From the NCBI GenBank assembly GCA_034620365.1, contig JAQGEQ010000094.1, positions 145,500 to 209,499 on the forward strand: 64,000 nucleotides of DNA, given 5' to 3'. Position numbers and translations under genes: made by a program. Of the stretch, positions 12,601 through 23,289 are shown piece by piece. The DNA is from Pegea sp. RAD2-039 (taxonomy: Eukaryota; Chordata; Thaliacea; Salpida; Salpidae). The first letter of the stretch is position 1. The number at the start of each line of letters is the position of its first letter. Below the pieces are notes generated by a model that ran no database searches, was not told where the DNA came from, and was given only the letters and a program-made list of their open reading frames with translations.

Positions 12601-13836
12601 TTTATGAATTATTTAAGTTGAATACAAAATAGTTTTTCTTTTCAATTAAAATATTTGAAATAATTTTTACTGATCTAAATTTTTTATTTAACTTTAATTT
12701 GTTGTTAAATTAATCAAACTAATTCTTATTTTTAGTAAAATTTTTGAAATTTAAAAGAAAATTTTATTTAATATTTAAATGTTTGTAATTCTGCTGCTTT
12801 TAATCTAGTGTTTTCAAAAAATAATAATTATTATTTTAATTTTTCAGAAGCAAAGCGTAGATGATAATAAAAATATTCAAAATGTTGAAAGCAAACCAGT
12901 TAGTTGTGATTTAATGTTGATATTATATTACTTTTACTTGATAAGTTTTTATCTGATTTAAATATTAATTCTATTTGATATTTTTGTAAGAAAATTAAAC
13001 TAATAAAACTATTGTCACTACTTTCGACAAACTTTATAAATTATGTCTTCAAAATAAAAATGATATTATTTTTACTCTCAACTTCATATAAATCTTAATC
13101 AATTTATTCAGGATCAAAATTTTCCAGATGAAAAACCTAAGAATATAAATGTTGAAAGCAAACCGGTAAGTTTTGTTATTTAATTTATGTTTATCATTTA
13201 GATATAAATCTGACTGAAATTATTGTTAATAAGTTAATATTTATATTAAAATTTGATACTTCTCAAATTAAGTAGTAAATTATTCAATGCAGGCCAACGT
13301 AGTTAACACAATCAAGAAAGATGCCATCAAAAAATTATCTGTAAGTGAAGATTAATACATAATATTAAATATAAATTTAAATATTCAACACTAACACTAT
13401 ACAATAAAACTTGTTACTAATACATGATGTAAAATTATCTTAAAGAAAATTGAAGCAATTAATTTCCATACAAAAAGTTTTGATTTCTCTGAATTTCATT
13501 TTTCTAAATTAATATTATTTGCTTTTCTAACATGAAATAAGTCAAATAATAAATGTAATAAACTATTTTGCAGAAAAAGAAGAGATTTAGAAACTTTCTG
13601 ATTCGAGTTTTTACTTTTGGATGTGTAAGCAAATGTAAATTAAAAATTGATATTTTATATGATTTATTTATTTTAAAATTATATTAACTTGGAAGCCCTA
13701 TTTTTGTGAAATACCATTTTAACAATATAAAAATCAATTTAAAACATTTTATAAAATTTCTGCTTTTATCATTTAATTTTAACTGAAAATAAAACTTCTG
13801 TTTATTTATTTAATTTTTCATTTTCAGAAGATGTAG
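9652..13836 (+). CDS. Microexon gene: 20 tiny exons, acidic Ser/Glu-rich 299-aa protein
   Basis: Exons: 9652-9676, 9782-9849, 9958-9991, 10086-10112, 10166-10215, 10394-10415, 10569-10624, 10826-10870, 11110-11151, 11217-11273, 11351-11407, 11896-11943, 12039-12095, 12238-12288, 12515-12562, 12848-12898, 13112-13165, 13293-13340, 13574-13624, 13828-13836. All have GT-AG borders, lengths are 9-68 nt, and the total is exactly 900 nt (299 codons plus stop). From exon 8 onward every exon is a multiple of three in phase 0, so any could be skipped without a frameshift. Exons 12 and 15 are identical (48 nt). The middle is acidic and Ser-rich (SDSEDDDDSIASS in exon 9). The C-terminus is a basic-hydrophobic tail (KKKRFRNFLIRVFTFGC). 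No signal peptide or known domain was seen. The architecture recalls flatworm micro-exon genes (MEGs), though typical MEG exons are even shorter. The exon chain is well supported; the exact first exon is less certain. An AATAAA lies at 13,889. Confidence 0.82.
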
Positions 13837-13888
13837 TTGAATGATGGAACTGAATTGGAAATATATTTTTTAGATCTGCTGATAAACA

Positions 13889-13894
13889 AATAAA
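13889..13894 (+). promoter_or_regulatory. Candidate polyadenylation signal of the microexon gene
   Basis: AATAAA 53 nt after the TAG stop. It is duplicated in the left arm in mirrored position. Confidence 0.5.
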
Positions 13895-14569
13895 CAAATT
13901 TCATGTATTTTGAAAAGTTTTGTCGAGTTAAATGTTGTTTGTAAATGGATTTCTCGTTTACAAATAAATGTTATTCTTTGTAAAATATTTATTATTTTAT
14001 CAAGTTTTAGTTTAATTTTAAACAGCAGATTCATTAGTTTATATTTAAATAAGAAATTCGAACTTTTAAAGAAGTAAAAAATTTAAAGCAGATTGAACTT
14101 AATAAATTAGCTCAAAGTTTAATTAATTTTGAAAAAAATTCTAAAAAATGAATAGGAAGGTAGAAAGTAAAGAAAATCCAAATAAAAAGAAATTAAGATC
14201 CGAAGATGGAAAGTGAATACTAAAATACTTCCAGTTGTGATTGGTGCATTAGGAATAACATCAAAAGAATTTGAAAAGCTCATTAAAAAATACTTTGAAA
14301 AAATCAAGGAGCTGAAATTCAAATTGAGAACAATGTACATACTACGTACAAGTTTTGATGTTTATTGAATTTAGAACGTTTTCTAACCTCTTTTTTACTT
14401 GAAGCTTACTTTCATTGTCTGATATCACTCACAAAACTACGAATCTTAACCAAATCTTTACTGTTATGAAATATTTTCCATCTTTCTTATTTCTTCTTTC
14501 GTAATAGCTGTTGGTGACGCGCTATCTTATTCATCTTCAGTCGCTATGTTTGCGTAAGCCTTTGAGCCT

Positions 14570-14800
14570 AAATATCAGGTGATATGAGCTTATTAATGAG
14601 TGTCGTAATGAGCTGATATAACTTGAAGGAAGGACTAATGGAAAAGAAAGCATCAAATTTAAGGTCAATTAAATTGTGGATAATTTTGAAAATAAGAATT
14701 AAGTTGGATTTAATTCGTCGAATTTCCAAAATATCTAAATTGAAGAAGCTGAGACGATGTTCATAATTTTCGACAATGATTTGATGATTTCAATAAATTT
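14570..14800 (-). mobile_element. LINE fragment (reverse-transcriptase C-terminal region), right-arm copy
   Basis: Mirror copy of 6,060-6,310. The minus-strand translation shows the RT post-palm block with SFFNLDILEIRRIKSNLIL followed by FKIIHNLID, then frame breaks. Confidence 0.65.
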
Positions 14801-15096
14801 TTAAATCTAAATTGGACAAAATTAGTATTAAGAAACAGAATAAGATAAACTTCAAAATTATTATTTAGTAAAATAGATTGTCTCAATAATATAAAGGTAT
14901 CTACTTCATATAAAGTATATGTAATTATTTAACCTATAATTCTTTATTTATGTCACTTAAAAATATTTTAAATTGGATGAAATCAGTGAACTTAAGAAAA
15001 CAATTTTTACTTTTCCATTTAATTTCCTAGATAGAATAAGTTTCAAATATAGTAAAAATATTTGGAATATTTTACAAATTTGAGATGATCTCTCGT

Positions 15097-15170
15097 GGCC
15101 GGTTAGCTCAGTTGGTTAGAGCGTCGTGCTAATAACGCGAATGTCGCGGGTTCGATCCCCGTACTGGCCA
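15097..15170 (+). tRNA. tRNA-Ile(AAT)
   Basis: A 74-nt cloverleaf identical to the minus-strand copy at 5,691-5,764: A-box, CTAATAA anticodon loop (anticodon AAT), B-box and discriminator A intact. It is followed after 9 nt by tRNA-Asp on the same strand. Confidence 0.95.
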
Positions 15171-15179
15171 TGTTCTGTG

Positions 15180-15251
15180 TCCTCGTTAGTATAGTGGTGA
15201 GTATCCCCGCCTGTCACGCGGGAGACCGGGGTTCGATTCCCCGACGGGGAG
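15180..15251 (+). tRNA. tRNA-Asp(GTC)
   Basis: A 72-nt cloverleaf identical to 5,610-5,681, with anticodon GTC and no intron. It forms a tandem with tRNA-Ile. Both tRNAs sit near the outer edge of the palindrome arm. Confidence 0.95.
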
Positions 15252-15530
15252 TTCATTTTGGCAATTATAATAATAATTATTTAATAAATGTTTTTAAATC
15301 AATATTACATGTTCATACAATGTCCTAAACTACCTGGTTAGTGACTGGCATGTGAGTTTTTTTATATACAAAAAGGTAAATAGTTATTGATTAATATTAG
15401 TTATAATTTGAAATAAAATACATTTTAAAATATCATTTATTTGGATAGAATTTAGAAAAATTGAGCAATTAGATGAGAATTAAACTTACAAAAGCTTAAA
15501 GTTTATTTCAATAATGCTAGCAACAAAATG

Positions 15531-15601
15531 GACGAGTAGTTAAGATAATTGGTTGCTAATCTATTTTACTTTGAGGGCATGGGTTAAAATCCCAGCTTGT
15601 C
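15531..15601 (+). pseudogene. tRNA-Ser(GCT)-like relic or tRNA-derived SINE head
   Basis: It starts GACGAG and ends CTTGTC as a weak acceptor pair. It has a GAGTAGTTAAG D-arm like that of tRNA-Ser, a TTGCTAATC anticodon loop (anticodon GCT), a short variable arm and a T-arm with a degenerate B-box (GGTTAAAATCC). Missing bases in the acceptor/D region and the mutated B-box indicate a pseudogene or SINE. The following 150 nt may be the SINE body, but no second copy was recognised in the window. Confidence 0.55.
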
Positions 15602-15916
15602 ATCGAAGATACGGCATTCCTCGCTATATTAACCCACTCAATAAGCACAGAAACCATCTTGTTAATTATGAGTGAATAGTGCCACTGCATTGTGGTTGTT
15701 TCAGAAGAAATAATGTTTATAAGAGGAAGTTCAAACAGAATATTTACTCTACGTTGGCATCATAGTACAAGGCCCAGATCAATGACCTATAAGATATAAA
15801 ATCTCAAATCTTTCACGCAAATAATCTTAGGCTTATCCATGATGAATTAAAAGTTATAAGCTTTTGTAAGATGCCTTTTTTAAAAAAACAACTTTCAAAA
15901 GGTAGTAATGAGAAAA

Positions 15917-16423
15917 TTATTCTTTAAGTTCCTCTTTCTTACAATCATCAGAAAAATTTCCAACCAACAAATTACCTTCATCATCTTCAACAGTTGTTTC
16001 TTCTTCAATTTCATTTTCAAACATAATGTGCTCTTTCAAATGATCCACTTTTAAATCAGCAATACGTTTAGTATAAATACTTTTCATTCCTACTACTTTC
16101 AATTGACTCATGTGATTCTCAATATAAAGATAATCATGGAAGGCTGTCAATCCAAACTCAGTTTCTCGCAATCCAACGAGGTCTACAACTATTCCTTTGT
16201 CAACATTATCTCTGTAAGCAATTAATGAAAATTGTGGTTGACTTCTTTTGTCTGAGTTTCTTTCAAGGTAAACTTTTATTTCTTCGTTTTCAAGAATAAA
16301 AGGTTCATTTCTCGGTGGGTTTATTTGCCAGGTGCAATCAGAAGCATGAAAAATGTCCAAGACAGGCGACGACTCCTTTTGGTAATAAACATTCAATAGT
16401 CTTATTAATTGATCGCAATCCAT
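15917..16423 (-). CDS. NTF2-like domain protein (tentative), 168 aa, single exon
   Basis: An uninterrupted 168-codon frame on minus from ATG at 16,423. Residues about 3-115 look like an NTF2 fold. An N-terminal helix has the VYYQ pattern, followed by a C-T-W patch like that after helix 2 in NTF2/NXT1, then alternating beta strands (IVVDLVG, LTAFHDYLYIEN, LKVVGMKSIYTK). Residues 118-168 form a highly acidic tail. NTF2-fold proteins include nuclear transport and mRNA-export adaptors; this assignment rests on pattern only, and no catalytic residues are implied. No intron, TATA box or nearby AATAAA was identified, so a retrocopy or an exon of a larger gene is possible. Neighbouring LINE tails make retrocopying plausible. 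Confidence 0.5.
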   Translation of the reverse strand: MDCDQLIRLLNVYYQKESSPVLDIFHASDCTWQINPPRNEPFILENEEIKVYLERNSDKRSQPQFSLIAYRDNVDKGIVVDLVGLRETEFGLTAFHDYLYIENHMSQLKVVGMKSIYTKRIADLKVDHLKEHIMFENEIEEETTVEDDEGNLLVGNFSDDCKKEELKE

Positions 16424-18104
16424 TAGTAAGTTTGAGTAAAAGTTCTGTAGAAGAATGAATAATTAATTTAATCAATATATAAGAACTATATTTTATAATA
16501 ATCAATAGAACGTTGCTAGAAACAATAATTGCAAATAATTAATGGTGATAAAAGGAAATATATTAAACTATTCATGTTTATATAAACTTAGAAAATACCA
16601 TCGATTAAAATATTCAGATAATCTATTTTAATTAAATATTTCAAATAAAATTTTTAAATTAAAGTTTATAAATACTAACTATTAATTAGTTTAATAAAAA
16701 ATAAGTCTTAAAAAAGTTTGTAAACAGAAAATTATAAATAAAATAATATTTTAAATAACTTTTAAGTATTTATTGCAAATTCTATTATCACTCTAATCAG
16801 TTAAACTGCAAAATTAAAAGAGTAGAAAATATAATAATTTTTTATTATACAAAAAGCAATACAGATACAATTATAAAAAACAAACACAAAAATGTATAAG
16901 TAGTCAAGACAAACAGTTTGATTTATTTTACAAATATCAAGTTAGCAGCAAACATTTCTAATAATTATTCTTTAAAACTCAGAAAGTTTAAAGAACTAAT
17001 CCAATTAAAAAATCTGTTTATTTCTTAACAATAATTCCATTTGAAGTGAAACTAAATGTTTCCAGTTGATTTAACTTGTAGAGTTATCATAACTGCGATT
17101 GGAGAAAATGAAAATTAATTTAAATTCAAGCTAGCTGCTAAACGTTGATAACTTAATATTTTATCATAATTCAAAATAAAATGCCATTTTAAAAAGTTTG
17201 AAACGAAAAACTAAAACTGATTTAATAATAAAGTTTTTAAATCAAAATATGCAATGTTAAAAATTCTACATTTATATAATTCCTTGCTAAAATATATATA
17301 AATTTATAATAATATTATTAATATTTATTATCTAATATTAAACAAACTTAAAACAAATAAAATTCGGCAAATATAAAACAAAATAAATTTGATAACTGAC
17401 AATTTTGTGAATATGTTGTTCTTAACTAAACTTTCAGAAGCTACCAGCAGTGCTTACATAAAACGAATTCTAGAATGTTCTAAACCATTCCTAAGAAAAT
17501 AATTCTTATATATTCATCCGCGTTTTCAAGAAAATTTATCAATTGATTTAATTATTTTGTATGTATTATCAAGTATTATTATGTATTAATTGATAGGTAT
17601 ATGCAATAGCAAATAAGTACAAGTAAAAAATATTGATAAAATTAAATATAAAATATTTATTCAAATGTAAACTTATAAAATAATTTCCAAATAAACATAA
17701 ATTTATCTAAATTAGATATTTAAACACTAAATCTAAAATGTTTTAATAATATATGACAAATATGAATGAACTAAACTAACAAAACATGAAAACAATTTAT
17801 AAAAATTATTTCTAAGTTTAAAATGTCATAAACAAAATATTAAATACATCACTAAGTACAAAGTAGCAAAGTAATGGTGAAATTTTTAAATAAAATACAT
17901 CCAAAACTACAAACAAGTAATCTAAAAATACATTACAAATCTTATTTTAAAATATTTATGTTATGTCATAAACTGCGAGGATTCTATTAGATTCCATACA
18001 AGACTATGAACCAAAATAATGTGTTTGTTGTGTAGTGTAGGTACAATGCAAAATGGAAGATATGAGTTAACTTATGTTATTACAGCTGCTCAGCTTCAGT
18101 TTAA
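16424..18104. other. Intergenic, AT-rich
   Basis: No gene or repeat recognised. Very A/T-rich with many short A and T tracts. Confidence 0.4.
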
Positions 18105-18665
18105 TTAATTTATATTTTTATTACAATAGACGCGAAAGAGGGTGCCTGAAAAGAGCACCTTCTGCTAACAAACATTCTCAAAAACAAAACCTACTAAGAT
18201 AGAAATATATAAAGAAAAATATATAACACATAGTATTATGATGAATAATAAATAAGGAGAAATATCACAGTTTAGAAATGACAATATTGGCAATATTATA
18301 ACGGTTCAACTCCTTTTTGAACAACGCGAGTGATTCTGACATGACAATGTCTGATGGCAGCTGGTTGCATGTTCTAATTATTTGCTAGTAGAAAGAATTT
18401 GTTCTGATTTGCGTATCAGGTGATATGGGCTTATATAGGCTATATATATAGATAGAAGCTTATTAAGATGTAATGTGTGTCGTGTGAGTTCATATAACTT
18501 GAGGGAAGGACTAATGGAAAAGAATTAGAGAAAAACAAAATAACTAACTGGAGGAATTCTTTTATTCGTTTGAAGCTTGCAGTCATATCCTTTGAGGTCA
18601 GGGATCTTCTTTCATGATTGGAGAAATGGAAAGAATATCTATTAAGAAAAGTGATTTTAGGCATC
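18105..18665 (-). mobile_element. LINE copy, reverse-transcriptase C-terminus plus 3' UTR
   Basis: The reverse complement matches the copies at 3,180-3,545 and 31,000-31,460. It extends further 5', including the RT block before the Trp-Asn-x-Leu-Pro motif. The 3' end at about 18,105 has the TTTATTxTTATTACAAT-type terminus seen in the other copies. Frames are broken. Confidence 0.7.
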
Positions 18666-18834
18666 ATAATAACTCCGTACTACTCACACAGCAATGATCC
18701 GTTGGAGAATATGAAGGTGAATAATAATAGCGATAAAAATAAAATTGAATAAATCTTACATTAACAGTATTACAATTAATTAGAAATTACACTATATAAA
18801 AAACCTCCTATACAAACTAAAGTAGACCCTTCTA

Positions 18835-19590
18835 ACAAATCTTTGTACAAAGATTTTTGTATAGTTTACGAGAAATATAATTCTAGCTTCTCTTTAGGAG
18901 GATAGCAATAGATGATGTCAGTGTGATTGTGTATGCAGATGATATCAACCTACTATCTTTTAATCCTTCAAAACTTCAAACTAAATTATACGCTGTAGAA
19001 AATAGCCTATGAACTGGCAGTTCAGAATCCAGCCCACAAAGTCTGAAATTATAACTTTTTCTCGTAAACCAGCTGCAAATTCCTTGAACCAATACTCCAT
19101 CAATAGATTTACATTCAACGAAAATTTTCGGTCCTAGACCTTGGCATTACCCTATCATCTGACTTTAAATAGCACATTTATGTTTCCAAAATCTTTTCAA
19201 AAGAAATCATCTTGTCTACTTTATTACAAAGACCTTTACTTCTAAGGAACCATACTTTTTTTATAATTTTCCTCAAATTGTACGTACGTTCAATTCTTGA
19301 ATACAATATCGGTGAATGGATACCATATCAAGTTGGTGATAAAAAAATCGTATCTCGTTCAGACAACATTTACGAGATTGGTATTTCAACACTGTCATTT
19401 ATAGAAACCGTGTTTCTTTTTCTCTGTTTTATATTATTAACACTATATATTCACTATTATATGTTTTGGGAACTACTGAAAAGCCATGTGAAACATCTTT
19501 TGCTTTCTAAATTTATAACTAAATTATACAAAATATATATTGGTGATTTTTCATGCACTCTCTGTCGCGCTTATTGTAATAAAAAAATTT
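18835..19590 (+). mobile_element. LINE copy with reverse-transcriptase YADD motif, internally deleted
   Basis: The plus strand encodes a non-LTR RT palm: VSVIVYADDINLLSF at about 18,915-18,960, the YADD catalytic motif. Next come the TKSEIITF patch and then the YVRSILEYNIGEWIPYQ motif typical of the RT C-terminal region (about 19,277-19,330). From about 19,425 the sequence jumps to the 3' UTR shared with other copies and ends near 19,590 at GCTTATTGTAATAAAA. Several frameshifts and stops are present, so the copy is dead. The 161-codon open frame from 19,212 is a remnant of it. Confidence 0.75.
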
Positions 19591-19840
19591 TGGTTTCGAT
19601 TGAGATTATCAGCAAGAAAAAAATTACAAAATATAGTTTTACTTTGGTTGAAAAACTGCAAATACTCATAAACTCATTTATTTACAAATTCAAATAACTT
19701 TGTTAAACTTTGATGCAAACATAAATTCAGAAAGCTTTAAAATAACATCAAAGAAAAAAATTTAGCTTCTAATTATTTCTCATATTTATCAGTTATTATA
19801 TTTCTTCTTTAAACATCAAAACATGTTGCTGTGAAATTTC

Positions 19841-20998
19841 TTAGTAACTTTCCCAGCGGTGAGTCTTGTCATTTTTTAACATTGCTTCTCTTTGTCTTCG
19901 TAGCCTTTCTTCGTGTCGACGACTTTTTTCTTCTTCTTGTTGTCGACGTCTTTCTTCTTGTTCACGACGAATTTGTTCGTTATGCTGACGAACTACCTCG
20001 CTTTCTTCTTCTTGTCGACGCATCTTTTCTTGATCACGTTGAACGCGTTTTTCTTCTTGTTTACGACGTATTTCTTCTTGTCTTCTAAAGTTTTCTTGAT
20101 CACGTTGATAACGTCTTTCTTCTTGTTGACGACGTTTTTCTTCTTGTTGTTGTTGACGTCTTTCTTCTTGTTCACGACGATTTTGTTCATAATGCCGACG
20201 AAGTACCTCCTTTTCTTCTTCTTGTCGACGCATCTTCTCTTGTTCACGTTGATAACGTTTTTCTTCTTGTTGAAGGCGTTTTTCTTCTTGTAATCGACGA
20301 TTTTCTTGTTCTTGTTGACGAAGCATCATTTCTCTTTGTCGGTTATTTGCTGACGCTTGTTGCATTATATGAGATTCAGCTAGACGCTTTACTCTCTCCT
20401 TTTCCTCTCTTTCTCGTCGAAGTCTTTCTTGCTGTTCCTGGTTACGGAGTCGTTTTTCTTCTTGTTGACGACGTCTTTCTTCTTGTTGAAGGCGTTTTTC
20501 TTCTTGTAATCGACGATTTTCTTGTTCTTGTTGACGAAGCATCATTTCTCTTTGTCGCTTATTTGCTGACGCTTGTTGCATTAGATAAGATTCAGTCAGA
20601 AGCTTTATTCTCTCCTTTTCCTCTCTTTCTCGTCGAAGTCTTTCTTGCTGTTCCTGCCTGCGAAGTCTATTTTCTTCTTGTTGACGACGGTTTTCCTCTT
20701 GTTGACGACGTTTTTCTTCTTGTCGACGCATCTTTTCTTGCTCACGTTGAACACGTTTTTCTTCCTGTTGACGACTTTTCTCTTCTTGTTGACGACGTCT
20801 TTCTTCTTTTTGTCGACGTTTTTCTTCCTGTTGACGACGTTTTTCTTCTTCTTGTTGACGACGTTTTTCTTCTTGTTGACGACGTTTTTCTTCTTGTTGA
20901 CGACGTTTTTCTTCTTGTTGACGACGTTTTTCTTCTTCTTGTTGACGACGTTTTTCTTCTTGTTGCTGCTTATATATTTCACCTGAAGAATTCCACAT
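19841..20998 (-). CDS. Trichohyalin-like Gln/Glu/Arg heptad-repeat protein, 385 aa
   Basis: An uninterrupted 385-codon frame on minus from ATG at 20,998. Residues 10-80 are near-perfect tandem heptads EEKRRQQ (21-nt units). The remainder contains two diverged copies of a block of roughly 85 residues, each with MQQASANKRQREMMLRQQ-type and RLRREREEKER-type segments. No Pro occurs in the repeats and charged residues fill most positions. This predicts a long single alpha-helix or coiled-coil rod, as in trichohyalin, caldesmon-like or centrosomal proteins; such composition is not family-specific. Long open frames in four other frames of the same DNA are by-products of the repeat. Other exons may exist on either side; none was identified. 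Confidence 0.7.
   Translation of the reverse strand: MWNSSGEIYKQQQEEKRRQQEEEKRRQQEEKRRQQEEKRRQQEEKRRQQEEEKRRQQEEKRRQKEERRRQQEEKSRQQEEKRVQREQEKMRRQEEKRRQQEENRRQQEENRLRRQEQQERLRREREEKERIKLLTESYLMQQASANKRQREMMLRQQEQENRRLQEEKRLQQEERRRQQEEKRLRNQEQQERLRREREEKERVKRLAESHIMQQASANNRQREMMLRQQEQENRRLQEEKRLQQEEKRYQREQEKMRRQEEEKEVLRRHYEQNRREQEERRQQQQEEKRRQQEERRYQRDQENFRRQEEIRRKQEEKRVQRDQEKMRRQEEESEVVRQHNEQIRREQEERRRQQEEEKSRRHEERLRRQREAMLKNDKTHRWESY
20750..20965. repeat. Coding minisatellite, 21-bp unit
   Basis: About eight head-to-tail copies of TTTTTCTTCTTGTTGACGACG, encoding EEKRRQQ on the minus strand. They are almost identical, which suggests recent expansion. Confidence 0.85.
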
Positions 20999-20999
20999 T

Positions 21000-23280
21000 A
21001 TGATAGCATCAAAAAGTACTCTACAGCTTTTTCCCTGTCAAACGACTTAACTCTTATTAATAAAAATAAATAATAATAATATTTTTTAATAAAATAAATA
21101 CTTACCCTTATTTTAATAAAAGTTTACTAACCCTATAATAAATTACTTTGGTTTAAATTAACTATGATAATTTAGAAACTAAATAAGATACCATTTAAAC
21201 AATTTTATTTTCTAAAAACTAATTTAAAATTTGATCTAACCACAAAAGAGAGTAACTAGAAAATTAAACATCAAAAAATACCTAGGCCTAAAGTCTAAAA
21301 AACTTCCTTTGTGAGATATTGACCCAGGACTAGTCGCTAGCAGGTGTAAAATCAAATGGCCCTATTCTGCAGACTATTTTATAGAATAGATTGAGAGTTT
21401 CCAAACATTTTTTACAAATTTATTTGATTAGTTTCATCTAAAAAATGTAAATACTCTTGTTAAAAAAATAAATTCATTCTTTGCCAATAATTTTATAATG
21501 AATAATTAAAAAAATCCTATTTTTTTTTCTAAAGAAAGTTTTTAATAGCTAGTAAACATTTAAGCTAATTTATTCCAAAGGTAATTCTATTCGTATGAGA
21601 AAGTTATAACTTGCTCTAACTGCTGCTTATGATTGTTAGTTATAAACTTACTACTAAAGGTAAAAGCAAAATTTATTTATCAATTGTCTTTAATTTTCAT
21701 TTATTCTCTGAAATCATTATTTAAAGTCATTAGTACTACACTTCAGGACTTTTCTTCTTACTACAACTATAAAATTTTTAATCCTTATAACTTTAAAACT
21801 TGTTTCTATTTTGCAAATGATGGTTTTACAGAAATAAAATAGTTCTAATAAATAAATAACTATTTTTATGACTCAAAATATTGTTTTTATACTAGTTCTT
21901 TTATACTCTTAGTTATTCATTAGTTGAAAATATCTTTATTATTTATTTTTTATTTATTTAAAGGAATTTTCTGTAAAAATTGTTTATCTTTTTTTTCGGT
22001 CAAATTGTTTTGAATCATTACATATTTTAAGAGTTAAACAAATTTTCTATATAACAAATTTACTTGATTTTTTTTTAATGGAAAACGTTTTACTGAAGTT
22101 TCTTATTTTTTATCTTATTATTTTTTAAACTTATGAATTCTTGGTTTTTATTTTGTTTATCGATCCATCAAATTATATAGAGGTCTTTTTTTCTTGTTAG
22201 TTCAGTTATCAAAGTAGAAAAAGTTAAATGAAATTTATATAAATATATATAATAAGATATTTTCAAAACTATATTTTGGGGTTTGATAAAATTTTATAAA
22301 TCTGAAAATTAAACTATTAAAGAATATTAAAGTTAAGTAATTAACTAAACAATATTTTGAATTCTGTGAATAATTTTCATTGAATTTTAACTCCAGTTAA
22401 AAATTGATATACTTTCAGGATTATTTGTTAAGGACTACTTCAACGATTTTTATATTAAACTAATGTTAAATGGCTTCAGCTTTCTTGAAAATAACTTTAT
22501 TTTGATGTCATTTATCATTTAGTAATTTAAATTCATAATTCGAAGGGTTCAAAAGTTTAACTTTAATGACATTTAGTATTAGTCAGACTAATTATTTTCA
22601 AACGTTTACAAGCTTCTTGATAAGCAGCTGTTGAAACAACATTTTATAAATCAAAAGATTAAATAACTATGAGTCATATCCAAGAAAACAATTTATAGAT
22701 AAAAAATTATCTATTAAGTTTGCAGAAATATTTTGTGACCAAATTAAATTACCATAATTAGAAAACAAAAATTTTTTTATTTTTTTAAATGCTGAGAAAC
22801 TGTTAAAAACGTTTTGACCGAAGTCTAGATGAAACATATTTTAAGTTTTTACATCTATATACTTTTATAAGCAATATAAAATTTAATACAAAACTTTATA
22901 AAATTTATATATACCTCTTTGTGTGAAAAAATGACAAACAAAAACATTTGACTTCTTTTATTTATTTTTAAAATTATACAAAATCATCTTAATTATTTTG
23001 ATAATTGATAAACAGGATAACAATTTAAGAAATATTGTTAATGATTTTATGCTTCAATTTTCTTCAGTAATTGAAATAATTAATTTTTTTCATGTAGCTG
23101 AAAGGTTTATTAAAACTAGATTATATAAAAACTGATAATATAAAAATTGCTTGTTTTAATTCTATCAGCTTTTCAATTAATTTTTTCTGGCTACAGAAAT
23201 GAAACGTTTTAATAAATCTTTTTCTTTTATAAAGGTATGAAAATTTATTAACAACAATTTAAAAAGCTTTAATATTTCTT
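21000..23280. other. Intergenic, AT-rich
   Basis: No gene, tRNA or recognised repeat seen. Confidence 0.4.
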
Positions 23281-23289
23281 TCGTTTTAA

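Larger units (their letters stand above)
11576..15452 (+). repeat. Right arm of large inverted repeat
   Basis: Reverse complement of 5,408-8,673. It contains exons 12-20 of the microexon gene, a LINE scrap (14,570-14,800), tRNA-Ile and tRNA-Asp. It is longer than the left arm by the segment between the identical exons 12 and 15. The inner edge falls within intron 11, so exons 1-11 are outside the repeat. Confidence 0.93.

Noticed and set aside
20347-21003. 218-codon plus-strand frame rich in Phe, Leu, Val and Asp
   Set aside because: It is the antisense shadow of the Gln/Glu/Arg repeat gene. Its hydrophobic repeats are the complement of the 21-bp minisatellite.
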